Below, piece by piece: positions 12,143 through 24,625 of a stretch of 64,000 nt of DNA. The stretch is from Antilocapra americana (Eukaryota > Chordata > Mammalia > Artiodactyla > Antilocapridae): positions 226,162-290,161 of the forward strand of contig ML662466.1 of the NCBI GenBank assembly GCA_007570785.1, read 5' to 3'. Position numbers and translations under genes: made by a program. Within the stretch, counting starts at the first letter, position 1; every line of letters starts with the position of its first letter. The notes below the pieces were generated by a model. It saw only the letters and a program-made list of their open reading frames with translations, did not search any database and was not told the DNA's origin.

Positions 12143-15100
12143 GGACGAAGCTTCATGACATTGTACAGGAGACAGGAATCAAGACCACCCCCAAGAAAAA
12201 CAAAAGCAAAAAAACAAAATGACTGTCTGAGGATACATTCCACATAGCTGTGAAAATAAGAGAATTGAAAAGCAAAGGAGAAAAGGAAAGATATACCCAT
12301 CTGAATGCAGAGTTCCAAAGAATACCAAGGAGAGATAGCAAAGCATTCACCAGAAATCAATGAGAAGAAACAGAGGAAAACAGTAGAATTGGAAAGACTA
12401 GAGATCTCTTCAAGAAAATTTCAAGAAAGCCCAGAAATAAATCCATGCACCTATGGAAATCTTATAGTTGACAAAGGAGGCAAGAATATACCATAGAGAA
12501 AAGAAAATCTCTTTAACAAGCGGTGCTAAGAAAACTGGTTAACCACTTGTAAAAGAATGAAACTAGAACACTTTCTAACACCACACACAAAGTAAACTCA
12601 AAATGGATTAAAGATCTAAATGTAAGACCAGAAACTATAAAACTCCTAGAGGAAAAAATAGGCAAAACACTCTCTGACATAAACCAAAGCAGGATCCTCT
12701 ATGACCCACCTCCCAGAATATTGGAAATAAAAGCAAAAGTACACAAATGGGACTTAATTAAAATTAAAAGCTTCTGCACAACAAAGGAAACTAAAAGCAA
12801 GGTGAAAAGGCAGCATTTAAAATGGGAGAAGATTATAGCAAACTAAGAATGGACAAACAATTAATCTCAAATATATACAAGCAACTCCTGCAGCTCAGTT
12901 CTAGAAAAATAAATGACCTAATCAAAAAGCGGGCCAAAGCGCTAAACAGACATTTCTCCAAAGGAGACATACAAATGGCTCACAAACACATGAAAAGATG
13001 CTCAACATCACTCATTATCAGAGAAATGCAAATCAAAACCACAATGAGGTATTAGTTTACACCAGTCAGAATGGCTGCCATCCAAAAGTCTACAAGTAAT
13101 AAATGCTGGAGAGGATGTGGAGAAAAGGGAACCCTCTTCCACTGTTGGTGGGAATGCAAACTAGTACAGCCACTGTGGAGAGCAGTGTGGAGATTCCTTA
13201 AAAAGCTGGACATAGAACTGCAATATGATCCAGTAATCCCACTGCTGGGCATACACACTGAGGAAACCAGAATTGAAAGAGACATGTGTACCACAGTGTT
13301 CATCACCGCATTGTTTACAATAGCCAGGACATGGAAGGAACCTAGATGTCCATCAGCACATGAATGGATAACAAAGCTGCTGTACATATAGACAATGTAA
13401 TATTACTGAGCCATTAAAAAATACATTTGAATCAGTTCTACTGAGGTGGATAAAACTAGAGTCTATTACACAGAGTGAAGTAAGCCAGAAGGAAAAACAA
13501 TAATACAGTATACTAACGCATATATATGGAATTAAGAAAGACAGTAATGATAACCCTGTATGTGAGACAGCAAAAGAGACACAGATGTATAGAATAGTCT
13601 TTTGGACTCTATGGGAGAGGACAAGAGTGGGATGATGCGGGAGAACATCACTGAAACATGTAAATTATCATATATGAAATGAATCGCCAGCTCAGGATTG
13701 ATGCATGATACAGGGTGCTCAGGGCTGGTGCACTGGGATGACCCAGAGGGATGGAATCGGAAGGGAGGTGGGAGGGGTTTCTGGAAGGGGAACACATGAA
13801 TACGCATAGTGGATTCATGTCAATGTACAGCAAAAGCAACACAATGATGTAAAGAAAATAAAACAAATATATTTTAAAAAGAAAATTAGAGATACCAAGG
13901 GAACATTTTATGCAAAGATGGGGTCAATAAAGGACAGACTTGATATGGACCTAACAGAAGCAGAAGAGATTAAGAAGAAGTGGCAAGAATACACAGAAGA
14001 ACTGTACAAAAAAAGATCTTCTTGATGCAGATAATCACGATGTTGTGATCACTCACCTAGAGCCAGACATCCTGAAATGTGAAGTCAAATGGGCCTTAGG
14101 AATCATCACTACAAACAAACAAAGCTAGTGGAGGCGATGGAATTCAAGTTGAGCTATTTCAAATTCTGTAAGATAATGCTATGAAAGTGCCAGCAAATTT
14201 GAAAAACACAGCAGTGGCCACAGGACTGAAAAAGGTCGGCTTTCATTTCAATCCCAAAGAAAGGCAATTCCAATGAATGTGCAGACTACCACACAATTGA
14301 ACTCATCTCACACGCTAGTAAAGTAATGCTGAAAATTCTCCAAGCCAGGCTTCAGCAATACGTGAACTGTGAACTTCCAGATGTTCAAGCTGGTTTTAGA
14401 AAAGGCAGAGAAACCAGGGATCAAATTGCCAACAGGCACTGGATCATCGCAAAAGCAAGAGAGTTCCAGAAAAACATCTATTTCTGCTTTATCCACTATG
14501 CCAAAGCCTTTGACTGTGTGGATCACAACAAAATGGAAAATTCTGAAAGAGATGGGAATATCAGACCACCTGGCCTGCCTCTTGAGAAACCTGTATGCAG
14601 GTCAGGAAGTAACAGTTAGAACTGGACATGGAACATCAGACTGGTTCTAACCAGGAAAAGGAGTATGTAGAGGCTGTGTATTGTCACCCTGCTTATTTAA
14701 CTTGTATGCAGAGCACATCATGAGAAACAATGGGCTGGATGAAGCACAAGTTGGAATCAAGATGGCTGGGAGAAATATCAATAACTTCAGATATGCAGAC
14801 ACCACCCTTATGGCAGAAAGTGAAACAGAACTAAGGAGCCTATTGATGAAAGTGAAAGAGGAGAGTGAAAAAGTTGGCTTAAAGCTCAACATTCGGAAAA
14901 CTAAGATCATGGTATCCAGTCCCTTCACTTCATGTCAAATAGATGAGGAAACAGTGGCTGACTTTATTTTTCTGGGCTCCAAAATCACTGCAGTTGGTGA
15001 TCACAGCCATGAAATTAAAAGACGCTTGCTCCTTTGATTAAAAGCTCTGACCAACATAGACAGCATATTAAAATTCAGAATTATTACTTTGCTGACAAAG

Positions 15101-15545
15101 GTCCATCTAGTCAAAGCTATGGGTTTTCCAGTGGTCATGTACGGATGTGAGAGTTGGACTGTAAAGAAAGCACAGTGCTGAAGAATTGATACCTTTGAAA
15201 TGGGGTCTTGGAGAAGACTCTTGAGAGTCCCTTGGACAGCAAGGAGATTCAACCAGTCCATGCTAAAGGAACCCAGTCCTGAAGATTCTTTGGAAGGACT
15301 GATGCTGAAGTTCCAAAACTTTGGCCACCTGATGCAAAGAAGTGACTTATTGGAAGTGACCTTGATGCTGGGAAAGACTGAAGGTGGGAGAAGGGGATGA
15401 CAGAGGATGAGATATTTGGATGGCAACAGCAACTCGATGGACATGAGTTGGGCAAACTCTAGCAGTTATTAATGGACAGGGAAGCCTGCTGCACTGCAGT
15501 CCATGGCATCACAGATTTGCAGAAAACTGAGCGACTGAACTGATA
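12143..15545 (+). mobile_element. RTE-BovB LINE, 5'-truncated, split by an L1
   Basis: BovB starts near 'gacattgtacaggagacagg' (12,155) and continues to 12,420, is interrupted by an L1 (12,421-13,878), and resumes exactly where it left off ('agagataccaagggaac') to its 3' end 'gagcgactgaactga' at about 15,545. The RT domain is visible in pieces: 14,326-14,619 (LQARLQQYVNCELPDVQAGF) and 14,681-15,037, which contains RYADTTLMAES where the family has a YADD box, so one catalytic Asp codon is missing. Stops and frameshifts break every domain; it is inactive. Confidence 0.9.
12421..13878 (+). mobile_element. 5'-truncated L1 inserted into BovB, 9-bp target-site duplication
   Basis: The insert begins in late L1 ORF2 ('aaagcccagaaataaatcc') and ends in an A-rich tail. 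It is flanked by AAGAAAATT at 12,412-12,420 and 13,879-13,887, and BovB is colinear across it. ORF2 C-terminal remnants include the Cys-rich [18 protein letters not shown] stretch (13,071-13,391). It postdates the BovB. Confidence 0.88.
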
Positions 15546-15705
15546 AGGGGAAAGAATATGAAGAGGAATAGATATCTATATCCATACAATACCAGTTGGG
15601 ACGTAAAGGATGATGATGTTGACTGGTTCTGACTCTTAAGACTTCAGTCAACTGAAGCTTGGAGTCTGCCATAGCCCAAGACCCTTAATGAACATGCCTG
15701 TAAAT
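15546..15705. other. Short unassigned spacer
   Basis: No gene or known repeat recognised between the BovB 3' end and the following SINE. Confidence 0.5.
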
Positions 15706-15900
15706 TTAAAGTGTTAGTCACTCACTCATGTCTGACTTTTTGCAGCCACATGGACCACCAGGTTCCTTTGTCCATGGGATTCTCCAGGCAAGAATACTGG
15801 AGTGCATTTCCACGCCCTCTTCTGGGGATCTTCCCACCTAGGGATTGAACCCAGGTCTTCTGCTGTGGGCAGATTTCTTACCTTCTGAGCTAGCTTCCCC
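15706..15900 (-). mobile_element. Bov-A2/Bov-tA SINE, antisense
   Basis: Reverse-oriented SINE landmarks are 'gttagtcactcactcatgtc', 'ccatgggattctccaggcaa', 'gaatactggagtgcatttcc', 'gggattgaacccaggtcttc' and 'accttctgagcta'. It lies about 850 bp upstream of the PRDM9-like promoter. Confidence 0.87.
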
Positions 15901-16739
15901 ACCTTTGCAATTTGGAGAGACCCTGCTCTGAAAAGCTGCATGGTGTTCTCCATAGTTCTTCAAGTAATACACTTTTCCTTCCCATGAGCTTTGGCTGAGT
16001 TGTATCTTCTGGCTTAACACCCACTAAGAAGTAAACTCACTTTTCTAGTAACATTTCTCCATCCTGTCCCAACCACCACTAGATACTAATTCTATAGTCG
16101 GTCGTCTTGCTTCCAATACATGGAAATCACCTTATTTTTCTCTGAGTAAATCTGCCTAACGGCCAGAAACAGTGGCCCTATTTTAATTTGTGAAGCCAGT
16201 AGGTGTCAAGCAAACTCAGCTCTGTGGATCCATTATCCTCCAGTTCTATGCCTCGTTTTACCGAAAACACTTGCAAGACTTTGAGGTTTTATTTATACCT
16301 CAGGGCTTTTGATACTGGCATTAAATACCCAGATCACTCATCAGTGCCACTTCGACTTGGCGGTTAAAAATCCTTCAAGTTTTTTCGAACATACCTATTC
16401 CACTCATTGTGTTTAAATCTTTGACCATATGTTTTTTATCTTGTGTCTCATCAGAATTTAGTTAATTACACCGTTTTCCCCTGAATAATGCAGTACTCAC
16501 CCCATAGGAGTTCTTGCTAAAACTGGCTTTGACAAGGTAGGGCACAGGTGGGTCTAGGAGAAAGTCCAGGAACACGACTACCATCTGGTGGAGCTGAGAT
16601 TCTAGTTGAGGGCACTGGAAGAAAACATCCAGCCTGAGGACAACCCGCCAAGTTGAAGATACAGGCCTATGAGACAATGCCTGAAAACAAGTGAAATAAC
16701 CTCACCTGAGTGCTGAGGCGTCTTAACAGACACGCACCC

Positions 16740-16870
16740 TGAGCAGCCAATCCCCGAGTGGTTGGGCGGGGCCTCCTCCTCTCTCCACACCCTCTCGGTG
16801 CCTATTGGCAGGACTGCCTAGTCACAACACCGATTGGTCGCTTGTGCCTGACAGGGTACAGGCTGGCTGC
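16740..16870 (+). promoter_or_regulatory. CCAAT/GC-box promoter of the PRDM9-like pseudogene
   Basis: A GC-rich patch carries CCAAT at 16,747-16,751, a GC box GGGCGGGG at 16,764-16,771 and two inverted CCAAT boxes (ATTGG) at 16,804-16,808 and 16,833-16,837. No TATA box is evident. This matches a TATA-less NF-Y/Sp1-type promoter lying about 1.1 kb upstream of the start-codon exon. A non-coding first exon probably begins shortly after it (about 16,870-16,960), but I cannot place its donor. Assignment to the PRDM9-like gene is inferred from position and orientation. Confidence 0.6.
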
Positions 16871-17918
16871 TTGCCCTTCACTTCGCCTCAGCCCAGGAGG
16901 ACCTGACGACACCAAGTTCTGAAGGAACCTCGGGCTGAGGTTGGCAGTGCCGCAGGACAGCTGGGAGACTAACCCAAACGCGCCCTGCACAACTCTCATA
17001 AACCCTTACTCTGACAGCTTCAAATACCAGGACGAGAGGCCCCAAATCCAGTCAGCTTTGAAGAACCTGGGCCCTAACTTGAAGGGAGCTTGCGTCTTTT
17101 CAGCTTCAGGGACTAACAAGTCCCTTCATCTGCAGAAACACTGAATCAATCCCCTAGTGCTGTGACCCTCAAATACCTAGAGTAACCCCAGTTACCCTCA
17201 GCCTGAGACACCCTCAAAATAGCACCCTCAGAGAGACAAAATTTCTTTAACCTCGGAAACCCTGAATACCTCAGCCTAGGAGCTCTTAAAAATCTTCCTC
17301 CTCAAGACTCCCACTGTCCTGCCTGTCAGAGACGTAAAGCCCCGTAATAAGAAACCTCTGATTTCCTCAGCCTCAATGATCCCAAGTTCTCTCACCCTGC
17401 ACATTCTACATCAGCCGAAACATCCCCAGTCCCCTCTGTCTGAGGATCCCAGTTCCTTCAGCCCCTGTGTCCCAGATGTCCTCAAGCAGAGCGACTTGTC
17501 CCCCTTAAATGTAGAACCCATGTTATGCCCAGATTTTCCTGAGTCGCCAGGGGGAGAGCCTCAAAACCCTTCCTGGAGAAATTTTCCCTCTCCTTCACTG
17601 GTACAGAGTTCCTGATTTCAGCCTGACCCCAGTCCAGCAGTTAGGCATCTCCAGGTCTCCTCGGGACTCCCTCTGTCACCCACAGACACATCATTCCCAG
17701 TGCCTTTCCTCAGAGGGGCTGAACTGAAGGGGAACCACAGAAACCAAATCTAGTTCACGTTAGGCTGGCCTATCATAGCTGGTCAGGATATGTCCATCCC
17801 ACCAACACCCTCACTCCGACTTTCCCCACACCTTCCTGCCCTGGTCACTCCACCCAAGGCAGATAGACCAGGCTCTGGACAGTGGTCTGGGCTATCTCGG
17901 CTTCTTCTTCTTCCACAG

Positions 17919-18017
17919 GTACCTTGGCACTGGGGCAGTCCCATGGCCATGAGCCCGAACAGGTCTCCAGAGAACAGCACTGATGGAAACGCTGGGAGAA
18001 CAGAGTGGAAGCCCATG
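17919..18017 (+). pseudogene. PRDM9: PRDM9-like exon 2 (start codon exon), intact
   Basis: The acceptor follows a long pyrimidine tract (cttcttcttcttccacag, to 17,918) and the donor is GTGAGA at 18,018. The ATG at 17,943 opens MAMSPNRSPENSTDG and ends EWKPM, which aligns with the family N-terminus. A second in-frame ATG lies at 17,949 (residue 3), so either could serve. All 25 codons are open, and the exon joins the KRAB exon in phase 0. Confidence 0.85.
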
Positions 18018-18397
18018 GTGAGAGGCAGAGGTGGCAAAGCTGGGCTCTAAGCCAGCTCAATAGGAAGGACATGGCACCAGTCCCTGAAGGACCACAGACT
18101 GCTTGCCTGGGCAGCTGAGTGAACTTCTCTGTGAACGTACACAGGATGGGAATTGGGGTGGAGTGGGACAAAACAGGACCCTAGCATTATCAACTGCTCT
18201 GTGTCCAGGGAGAGTTAGAAAAATGCTCAGTGTTTGTTTAGTTAAGCAGGACACAGGCGGGAAGAGAAGTATTCAGCCCTGTCTCACAGAGACCATCTGG
18301 TAGCTTCAGGCCATTCCCTGCACAAAAAGGGGAGAAGTCAGCTCTAAGGTCTGACCTAGATCAGTAAGTTACTGATGGAATCTACTATTTTCCTTAG

Positions 18398-18521
18398 GCC
18401 AAAGATGCTTTCAAAGACATTTCCATATACTTCTCCAAGGAAGAATGGGCAGAGATGGGAGAATGGGAAAAAATCCCATATAGGAATGTGAAAAGGAAAT
18501 ATGAAGCACTGATTGCTATAG
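18398..18521 (+). pseudogene. PRDM9: PRDM9-like exon 3, KRAB box, intact
   Basis: Acceptor ttccttag (to 18,397) and donor G|GTAACA at 18,522. It encodes [17 protein letters not shown] followed by [21 protein letters not shown], the KRAB-like box of the family. In PRDM9 this region mediates protein-protein contacts. There are no lesions, and it ends in phase 1. It is among the best preserved exons in the window. Confidence 0.92.
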
Positions 18522-18828
18522 GTAACAGTAAGTGCTGGGTGCCTCTGAGCCTGGGAAACATGAAACCGGTCTTCAGCCTCAGTGTTTACTTGGCCTTCTC
18601 TTAGGTGGCTTCATCCACTCATGGTTCCATTTTGTGTGGAGACTAATCTGGAGGGAATTTTTATTGTTTTGTACCAAAGTGGGCTTGACCCTAGCAGTGC
18701 GAGCTCACCTCTTGCATTGTTCTACATCCTTCCAGCCCATTCTACTGATTTCCCTGACTTTGTGACACTTACCATTGCTTCTGTGATTTGTGCCTCCCCC
18801 TTAGAACATATATTTTGCTTCTTTCCAG

Positions 18829-18936
18829 GTTTCAGAGCCACTCGACCAGCTTTCATGCATCATCGCAGGCAGGCCATCAAACCCCAGGTAGATGACACTG
18901 AGGATTCTGATGAAGAATGGACACTAAGGCAGCAAG
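18829..18936 (+). pseudogene. PRDM9: PRDM9-like exon 4, intact
   Basis: Acceptor tctttccag (to 18,828) and donor G|GTGAGG at 18,937. The exon encodes [19 protein letters not shown] then [16 protein letters not shown], highly similar to the family segment after the KRAB box, including the acidic [10 protein letters not shown] patch. The frame is open and phases match both neighbours. Confidence 0.92.
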
Positions 18937-19039
18937 GTGAGGGGCCAGGAGGATTAAGAGGTGTCTTCAAGAAACCAGCCTGGGCTTAGGTCCCAACTGC
19001 ATCTCAACCATTAGCAAAGAAAACATAATTTTCAGCATT

Positions 19040-19605
19040 CTGAAGTGATTGGGGCTTAATATTGACATAGCCTGAATGAAGGTGAAGATATAGGTTTTCC
19101 AATGTAATTCTCAAAACTTCTCTGTTGAAAATTTATCTTTCTTTGTAAAAAGAATTATTTTTGCCAAACATCCTCAATGAAAGGCTGTTAAACATACCTT
19201 AGACTATAAATTCACCAAAGAGATTGCTTATACTTATCTCATAATAATTCAGTTATTGGATTAAATCTCTTAAAAGAGGAAATGATTAACATATTATGTG
19301 AAGATACATTATTTATGTGTGTATAAAAATAACACCACAAGATCTTACCTTACAGTGAAGCTAATTCTTTGTTTTGATTCTTGGAAACGGTTTGAGATGA
19401 CTATTTATTCTCCCTGATCTTTCCCACATTTCACTGACCAGAGACAGCATCTGGTAAATAAAAATGAAGTACAATCATTATAAAATAAAAGGGAGCAGCT
19501 CACTTCCTCTTCCACTGCTCAGAGAGTTTAGAAGAGTTAATCTGCCTAGAGAAAACAATGTAGATAGTTCTAGATTCTCCATCTATGGATTTCTGTTCTC
19601 CCAGA
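19040..19605. other. Intron 4, AT-rich, nothing recognised
   Basis: AT-rich intronic sequence without splice-bounded open frames or a repeat I can name. Confidence 0.5.
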
Positions 19606-19815
19606 TATTTTTTTTTATTTACTTGTGGCTGCACTGGGTCTTTGTTGCTGTGCACAGGCTTTCTCTGGTTGTGGTGACTGGATTCTCATTGCAGAGCACA
19701 TGCAGGCTCAGTAGCTTGTGCCACTGGATCAGTGATCAGAGGACCTGTGTCGTCTGCATCGGCAGGCAGATTCTCATCCACTTTGCCACCAATGAAGTCC
19801 ATCTGTTCCCTTAGG
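19606..19815 (-). mobile_element. CHR-type tRNA-Glu SINE, antisense
   Basis: It begins with the T-rich start of the reversed element and continues 'acttgtggctgcactgggtc', 'tttctctggttgtgg' and 'ggcaggcagattctcatcca', which is the reversed CHR-2-type cetartiodactyl SINE. Diverged copy in intron 4. Confidence 0.7.
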
Positions 19816-20235
19816 TTATTAAAACTATTGGAAGAATCGTGAAAATCAAAGGTTTTGACATGAAGAGAGGTTCTTCACAGGGAATAATACCCCACGGTTC
19901 ACTGTGCCTCTACACATCTTTACCTTCCTAATTTATGAGTGAATGGTACACTATTGCTCACTATGTACACATTGCTCTACAGCAAATCTGTAGAACTTTT
20001 TCACCTTGCATGCCCTACACCCATCGAGCAACAATTCTCCAGTTCTTCCTCCTCACAGACCTTCTTAATTACGATTATATTTTCTGTTTCCATGGATTTG
20101 ATCAATTTAGATACCACATAGACAGGGAATCTTGCAACATTTGTCTTTTTCTTTTAATTGGTTCACTCCACTTAGCATATCATCAAGGCCCATCCTGGAT
20201 GTAGCATATGACAAAACTCTAAGGCTTCAAAACAT

Positions 20236-20238
20236 TTC

Positions 20239-20282
<44 letters not shown>
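20236..20282. repeat. (TG)n microsatellite
   Basis: About 23 uninterrupted GT/TG units within antisense L1 3' UTR sequence of intron 4. Its length makes it probably polymorphic. Confidence 0.95.
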
Positions 20283-20286
<4 letters not shown>

Positions 20287-21389
20287 CAATATATATAAGA
20301 TACACACAGTGTTTACCTGTTTATCCACCAATGAACATTTAGATTGCTTCCACATCTTGCTAACTGGGGATAATGCAGCAATGACCAGAGATGTGCACAC
20401 GATTTATTCAAGATCTCACTTTCAGTTTTTATGGAAATATATTCTGGAGTTGTATTGCTAGATCATATGGCAGTTCTAATTTTCTGAGGAAACTCCATAC
20501 TGTTTTCTATAAAGTTCGTAAAATTTTACTTTTCCAGCAATAGTGTATAAGGGTTCCAATTTCTCCATATCCTTATCAAACTTGCTATTGTCTTTTTATT
20601 CATATTGGCCATCACAGAAGGTATGAGATAATTTCTATTGTGGATTTAATTTGTATTTCCCTATTGTTCTTGAACACATTTTCATATGTTTGTTGGCCAC
20701 TTGTGTATCTTCTCTGGAGAAATGTCTATTCAGTTCCTTCTCCCACTGTGTTAGTCATCTCAGGCTGCCATAACAAAACAGACTGCATGGCTTAACCCAG
20801 AGAAATTTGTTCTCTTACAATGCTGGAGCATGGAAGTTTTGTATCAGGGTGCCATCATGGTCAATCAGGTTGTCTTCCTGGCATATAGGTAGCCTTCATA
20901 TTGGTGTATGCTTATTAACCCCTTATCAGATACATATTTTACAAATCTTTTCTACCGTCCTATAGGATGTCTTTTCACTCTGTTCCTCTGTTTCCCTCGG
21001 TGTCTTTTGCTGTACAGAGGTTTTAAGATTAAAGTAGTCTCACTGATCTATGTTTACTTTGTTACTAATACTTGTGTACTTGGTATCATATCTAAGAAAT
21101 CATTGCCGATTCAATGTTGTGAAGCTTCACCCTGTTTTTTTTTCCCTAAGAGTCTTATCAAGTCTTACATTTAAGTCTTTAATCCATTCTGAGTTGATTT
21201 TTCTTCATGATGTAAGATCTTCATTATTTTGCATATGGATATTTTGTTTCCCCAGTGCCATTCATTATAGGGATTAAACTTTCCATGTTGTCTTGACACC
21301 CTTGATGAAGATCATTAGACCATGTATATAAGAATTTATGTCTAGCTGTCTATTCTGTTCCATTGATTGGTATGTCTGTCTTTATGCCA

Positions 21390-21605
21390 GTGGGCTTCCT
21401 CAGTGGCTCAGCAGGTGAAGAGCCTGCCTTCAATGCAAGAGACACACATGTGGGTTCAATACGTGAGTTGAGAAGATCCCCTGGAGAAGGGAATGGCAAC
21501 CGCCTCTGGTATTCTTGCCTGAGAAATCCCCTGGACAGAGGAGCCTGGTGGGCTATAGTCTAAAAGGTCGCAAAGAGTCAACACGACTGAGCAACTAAGC
21601 ACATG
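21390..21605 (+). mobile_element. Bov-tA SINE
   Basis: Sense-orientation SINE: 'gggcttcctcagtggctcag', 'gatcccctggagaaggga', 'attcttgcctgagaaatccc', 'ctggacagaggagcctgg' and 'cacgactgagcaactaagc'. It is close to the family consensus, so fairly young. Confidence 0.92.
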
Positions 21606-21984
21606 CCTTATGCCAAAACTACACTTTTTGGTTACTTTGCCTTTGTAATGTGTTCTGAAACCAGAGGCCTCCAGATTTGCTGTTCTTTCTAAGATTCTTT
21701 TGCCTATTTAGGGTGCTCTGAGATTCCATATCAACTGTAAGATGGGTTTTCTATATCTGAAAAAATTCCCATTGGGATTTTAATAGGAATTGCATTGACT
21801 CTTCAAATTGCTTTGGATAGAATGTACAGCTTAATAATATTAAGTCTCCAAATCTGTAACCATGAGACACCTACTTCCTTGTGTCAGATTCCTTTCAGCA
21901 ATATTTTGTAGTTTCAATGTATAAGTCTTTCATCTCCTTATGTTTACTCCCAATTATTTCATTCTTTTTGATACTATTATAAAT

Positions 21985-22130
21985 AAGGTTTTTGGGACTT
22001 CGTTGGTGGTCCAGTGTCTTAAAGGCCACAGTCTCAGTGTGGAGAACTTGGGTTCAATCCCTAGTCAGGGAACTAGATCCCACATGCCACAACAAGGACC
22101 TGGCACAAAACAATAGATACATATAATTTT
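21985..22130 (+). mobile_element. CHR-type SINE
   Basis: 'gggacttcgttggtggtcca', 'gggttcaatccctagtcag' and 'gaactagatcccacatgcc' are the head and body of the CHR-2-type SINE in sense orientation, nested in the antisense L1. Confidence 0.82.
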
Positions 22131-22841
22131 TAAAAAGTTAAACTTAGCTCTTGACTATAGCTTTAAAAAATAAAACATAAATAGGATTCTTTTCTTATTT
22201 CCTTTTTGAAATATCTGTTGTTCATGCATGGAAAGATATTTGAATGCTGATTTTGTACCATGCAACTTTCTGTGCAGGTTTTTTTGTGTGTAGAATTATA
22301 AAATTTTTCTGCATGTAAAATCATGTCCTCTGTGAAGAGACATACTTTTACTTCTTTATTTCCAAATGGAAGGCTGTGGTTTCTTTTTCTAATCTAATGC
22401 CCTGGCTAGGACATCTAATATTATGTTGAGTATAAGTGTTGAGAATGGGCATGCTTGCCTCTTTTTCTTGAGCTTAGAAGTTTTCAGCTTTTCACTGATG
22501 ACTATGATGTTAGAGGTAGACTTTTCATCTATGCTGCAGTCACTTCCTTCTATTTCTTCTTTGTTGAGTATTTTTGTCATGGGAGTCTAGTAAATTTATT
22601 TGATAAATTATGGGCATCAGATGAAGCACAGGTGAAGTTTCATATTTTTTTTTATTTTAATAAAATTATGTAGTGCTCCCAGTGGAAGCATAGGAATTGA
22701 TGATGCAGAAATAACTTTCCATTCTTCCTTTGGTAATCCTTGTCCTTGTCACTCTGGCTCAGAATTCTGTGTCCCTCATTAGAATGCCCAGTGTTTGGAA
22801 ACATTTACCAACCAAAACACTCATTCTTATCATTTTTTTAG

Positions 22842-22891
22842 GTAAACCATCTGGGATGCGCTTCAGAAGGGAGCACAGTAAGCACCAGAAT
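22842..22891 (+). pseudogene. PRDM9: PRDM9-like exon 5
   Basis: Acceptor ttttttag (to 22,841); the donor GTGAAT at 22,892 is weaker than the usual GTGAGT. It encodes KPSGMRFRREHSKHQN after the shared Gly codon. This aligns with the short family exon that ends in HQK; the last residue is Asn here. Phase 1 in, phase 0 out. No stop. Confidence 0.82.
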
Positions 22892-24625
22892 GTGAATATT
22901 TCCGAAATCCTGTTGACAAAAAAACCCTCCTCATGGATCCAGTCACAGATGAGAATAGGAGAAAACAGAGAGATCCTGGAGACTGCTGACTTCCTGTCCT
23001 GAATCTTTAGCACAATGTCTGGTATCACCACCATCTTTATAGTTAATAAAAACAGCAACAGTAGCAGGCTGTTCTGTTGTTACATTATTTTCACAATATT
23101 TCAGACTTTAAGTATTTTATGTGAATAAACTTGCTTAAACCTTAAAACAATCCTACAGTACCCGTAAGTAGATATACACCTATCACCATTATAGATCAAG
23201 AAACTGAAGCAAAAAAATGTTTGATTATATGTGTGAGATCACAATATCACTGGTGGTACAATCTAATCCAAAGCACCTTCTCTAAACCCTTTACAAACTG
23301 GTTAGAACTTCCATAGTTCTATAAAGTTTCTTCATACATCTTTGTATCATTCATCTGAGAGATGTTTTCAACCTCAGTTCTTTTGTGCTGTGCTACTGAG
23401 GGATATCTGACTAAGGGAAGCTTAAGGACATGTTGGGGAGTTTGCAGAGTGGATGGTCCAAGATGAAGAAGGTGACATTATCCCTACCTCAGAGACTCCT
23501 ACTCCAACAAGAGGAAGTAACTCGCAGCCCTGACAAGTCTCAGGTTTATGACTCAAAAACAACAAATAAGAAAACAACTGAAGGACTTCACATAGGTTAC
23601 CTGCTTTTGAGTAGACACTCATCATCTGGACATAATTTCAAAGGCTCATTCTTGTAGGAGGAAGTAACAAGTCCTTCCTCTGAGCTCTGATTAGACAACT
23701 CCCCCATTTGGAATCGTTTGTATAGCCTGCCCGTTTTGTGAGCTTTGAGAGCGGAGTCCATACCTGTTAATTCTCAGAAGTCCAGGCCCAGCTCAAAGTA
23801 CCTGAGGGCCCTCTGAATGTTTTGTGGATGAGTGACTCTACATTTAAACAGTCATCTAGGAATAAGAAAGTCAAGGGATACTGATGATAGTATTTGTGAG
23901 CTAGACTTCAAATATAGAGGCAGTTGAGGGGCTCTATTGATAGGAGGGATGTACACTCACATTCATACTGTATTAAATAGCTCATAAAACGATTTGCTGA
24001 ATGTTATTAAATTTCATGTCCACTATAACCTTAAGAAATAGCATGTATACCAATTTATGGAACGGGAAACTGAGGAGAACCAGCTAGTCATACAACCTTC
24101 TTCAAGGAGAATGGGTGAGGCCAGCTACTTTAATTCCAAACATTATCTCTAGGACATGGCAACCTGCAACATTCAGCTCATTTTCTTTATTGCCTGAATG
24201 TGTTTCTGTGGATCATCTTATCTCTTCTCAATCTGTTTTGTCACCTTATGTTCCAGATGTGTTTTGTCTCCTCTGTAATTTTACATACTTCCTCATCCAT
24301 CAAAGGTCCACTCATGAATAGGAAACCTCACAGATTTCTCTATGAGCCCTTACCCTCTTCCTTCCCGGCCCTCCAGCTGTTCTCCCTGCCTTGCTCTCAC
24401 TTTGATGCATAAAGTTGAAGAGAAAGGACCTTTAGGTGTGAATTCTCATTTTGAATTCTACACACTTAGGTCCTTTTTTTACATTCCGGTGTTCAGATCC
24501 CCCCTCCACCAGGTATTTCCAAGAACTGTCAAAATATTAACTAAAGTCATGCATGTGAAAACACTTCATACAGTCCTCAAGAACAAAAGAACTAAAGAAA
24601 TGCATGTTGCATTTTACTCATGTAG
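22892..24625. other. Intron 5 with MIR-like relics
   Basis: Non-coding. Segments at about 23,115-23,240 ('aaaacaatcctacagtaccc' then 'agatcaagaaactgaagc') and about 23,970-24,100 look like old MIR SINE relics. The remainder has no recognised content. Confidence 0.45.

Larger units (their letters stand above)
19850..22590 (-). mobile_element. Old antisense L1 with nested SINEs
   Basis: Reversed L1 3' UTR and ORF2 run through intron 4: 'ggttcactccacttagcata', 'ccaccaatgaacatttagattgcttccac', 'ttgctagatcatatggcag', and later 'gattctttgcctatttagg'-type ORF2 sequence to 'ctttgttgagtatttttgtcatg'. A different unnamed repeat interrupts it at about 20,745-20,890. A (TG)n tract (20,236-20,282), a Bov-tA SINE and a CHR SINE are also nested in it. 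Its divergence suggests it predates the ruminant SINEs. Confidence 0.75.
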
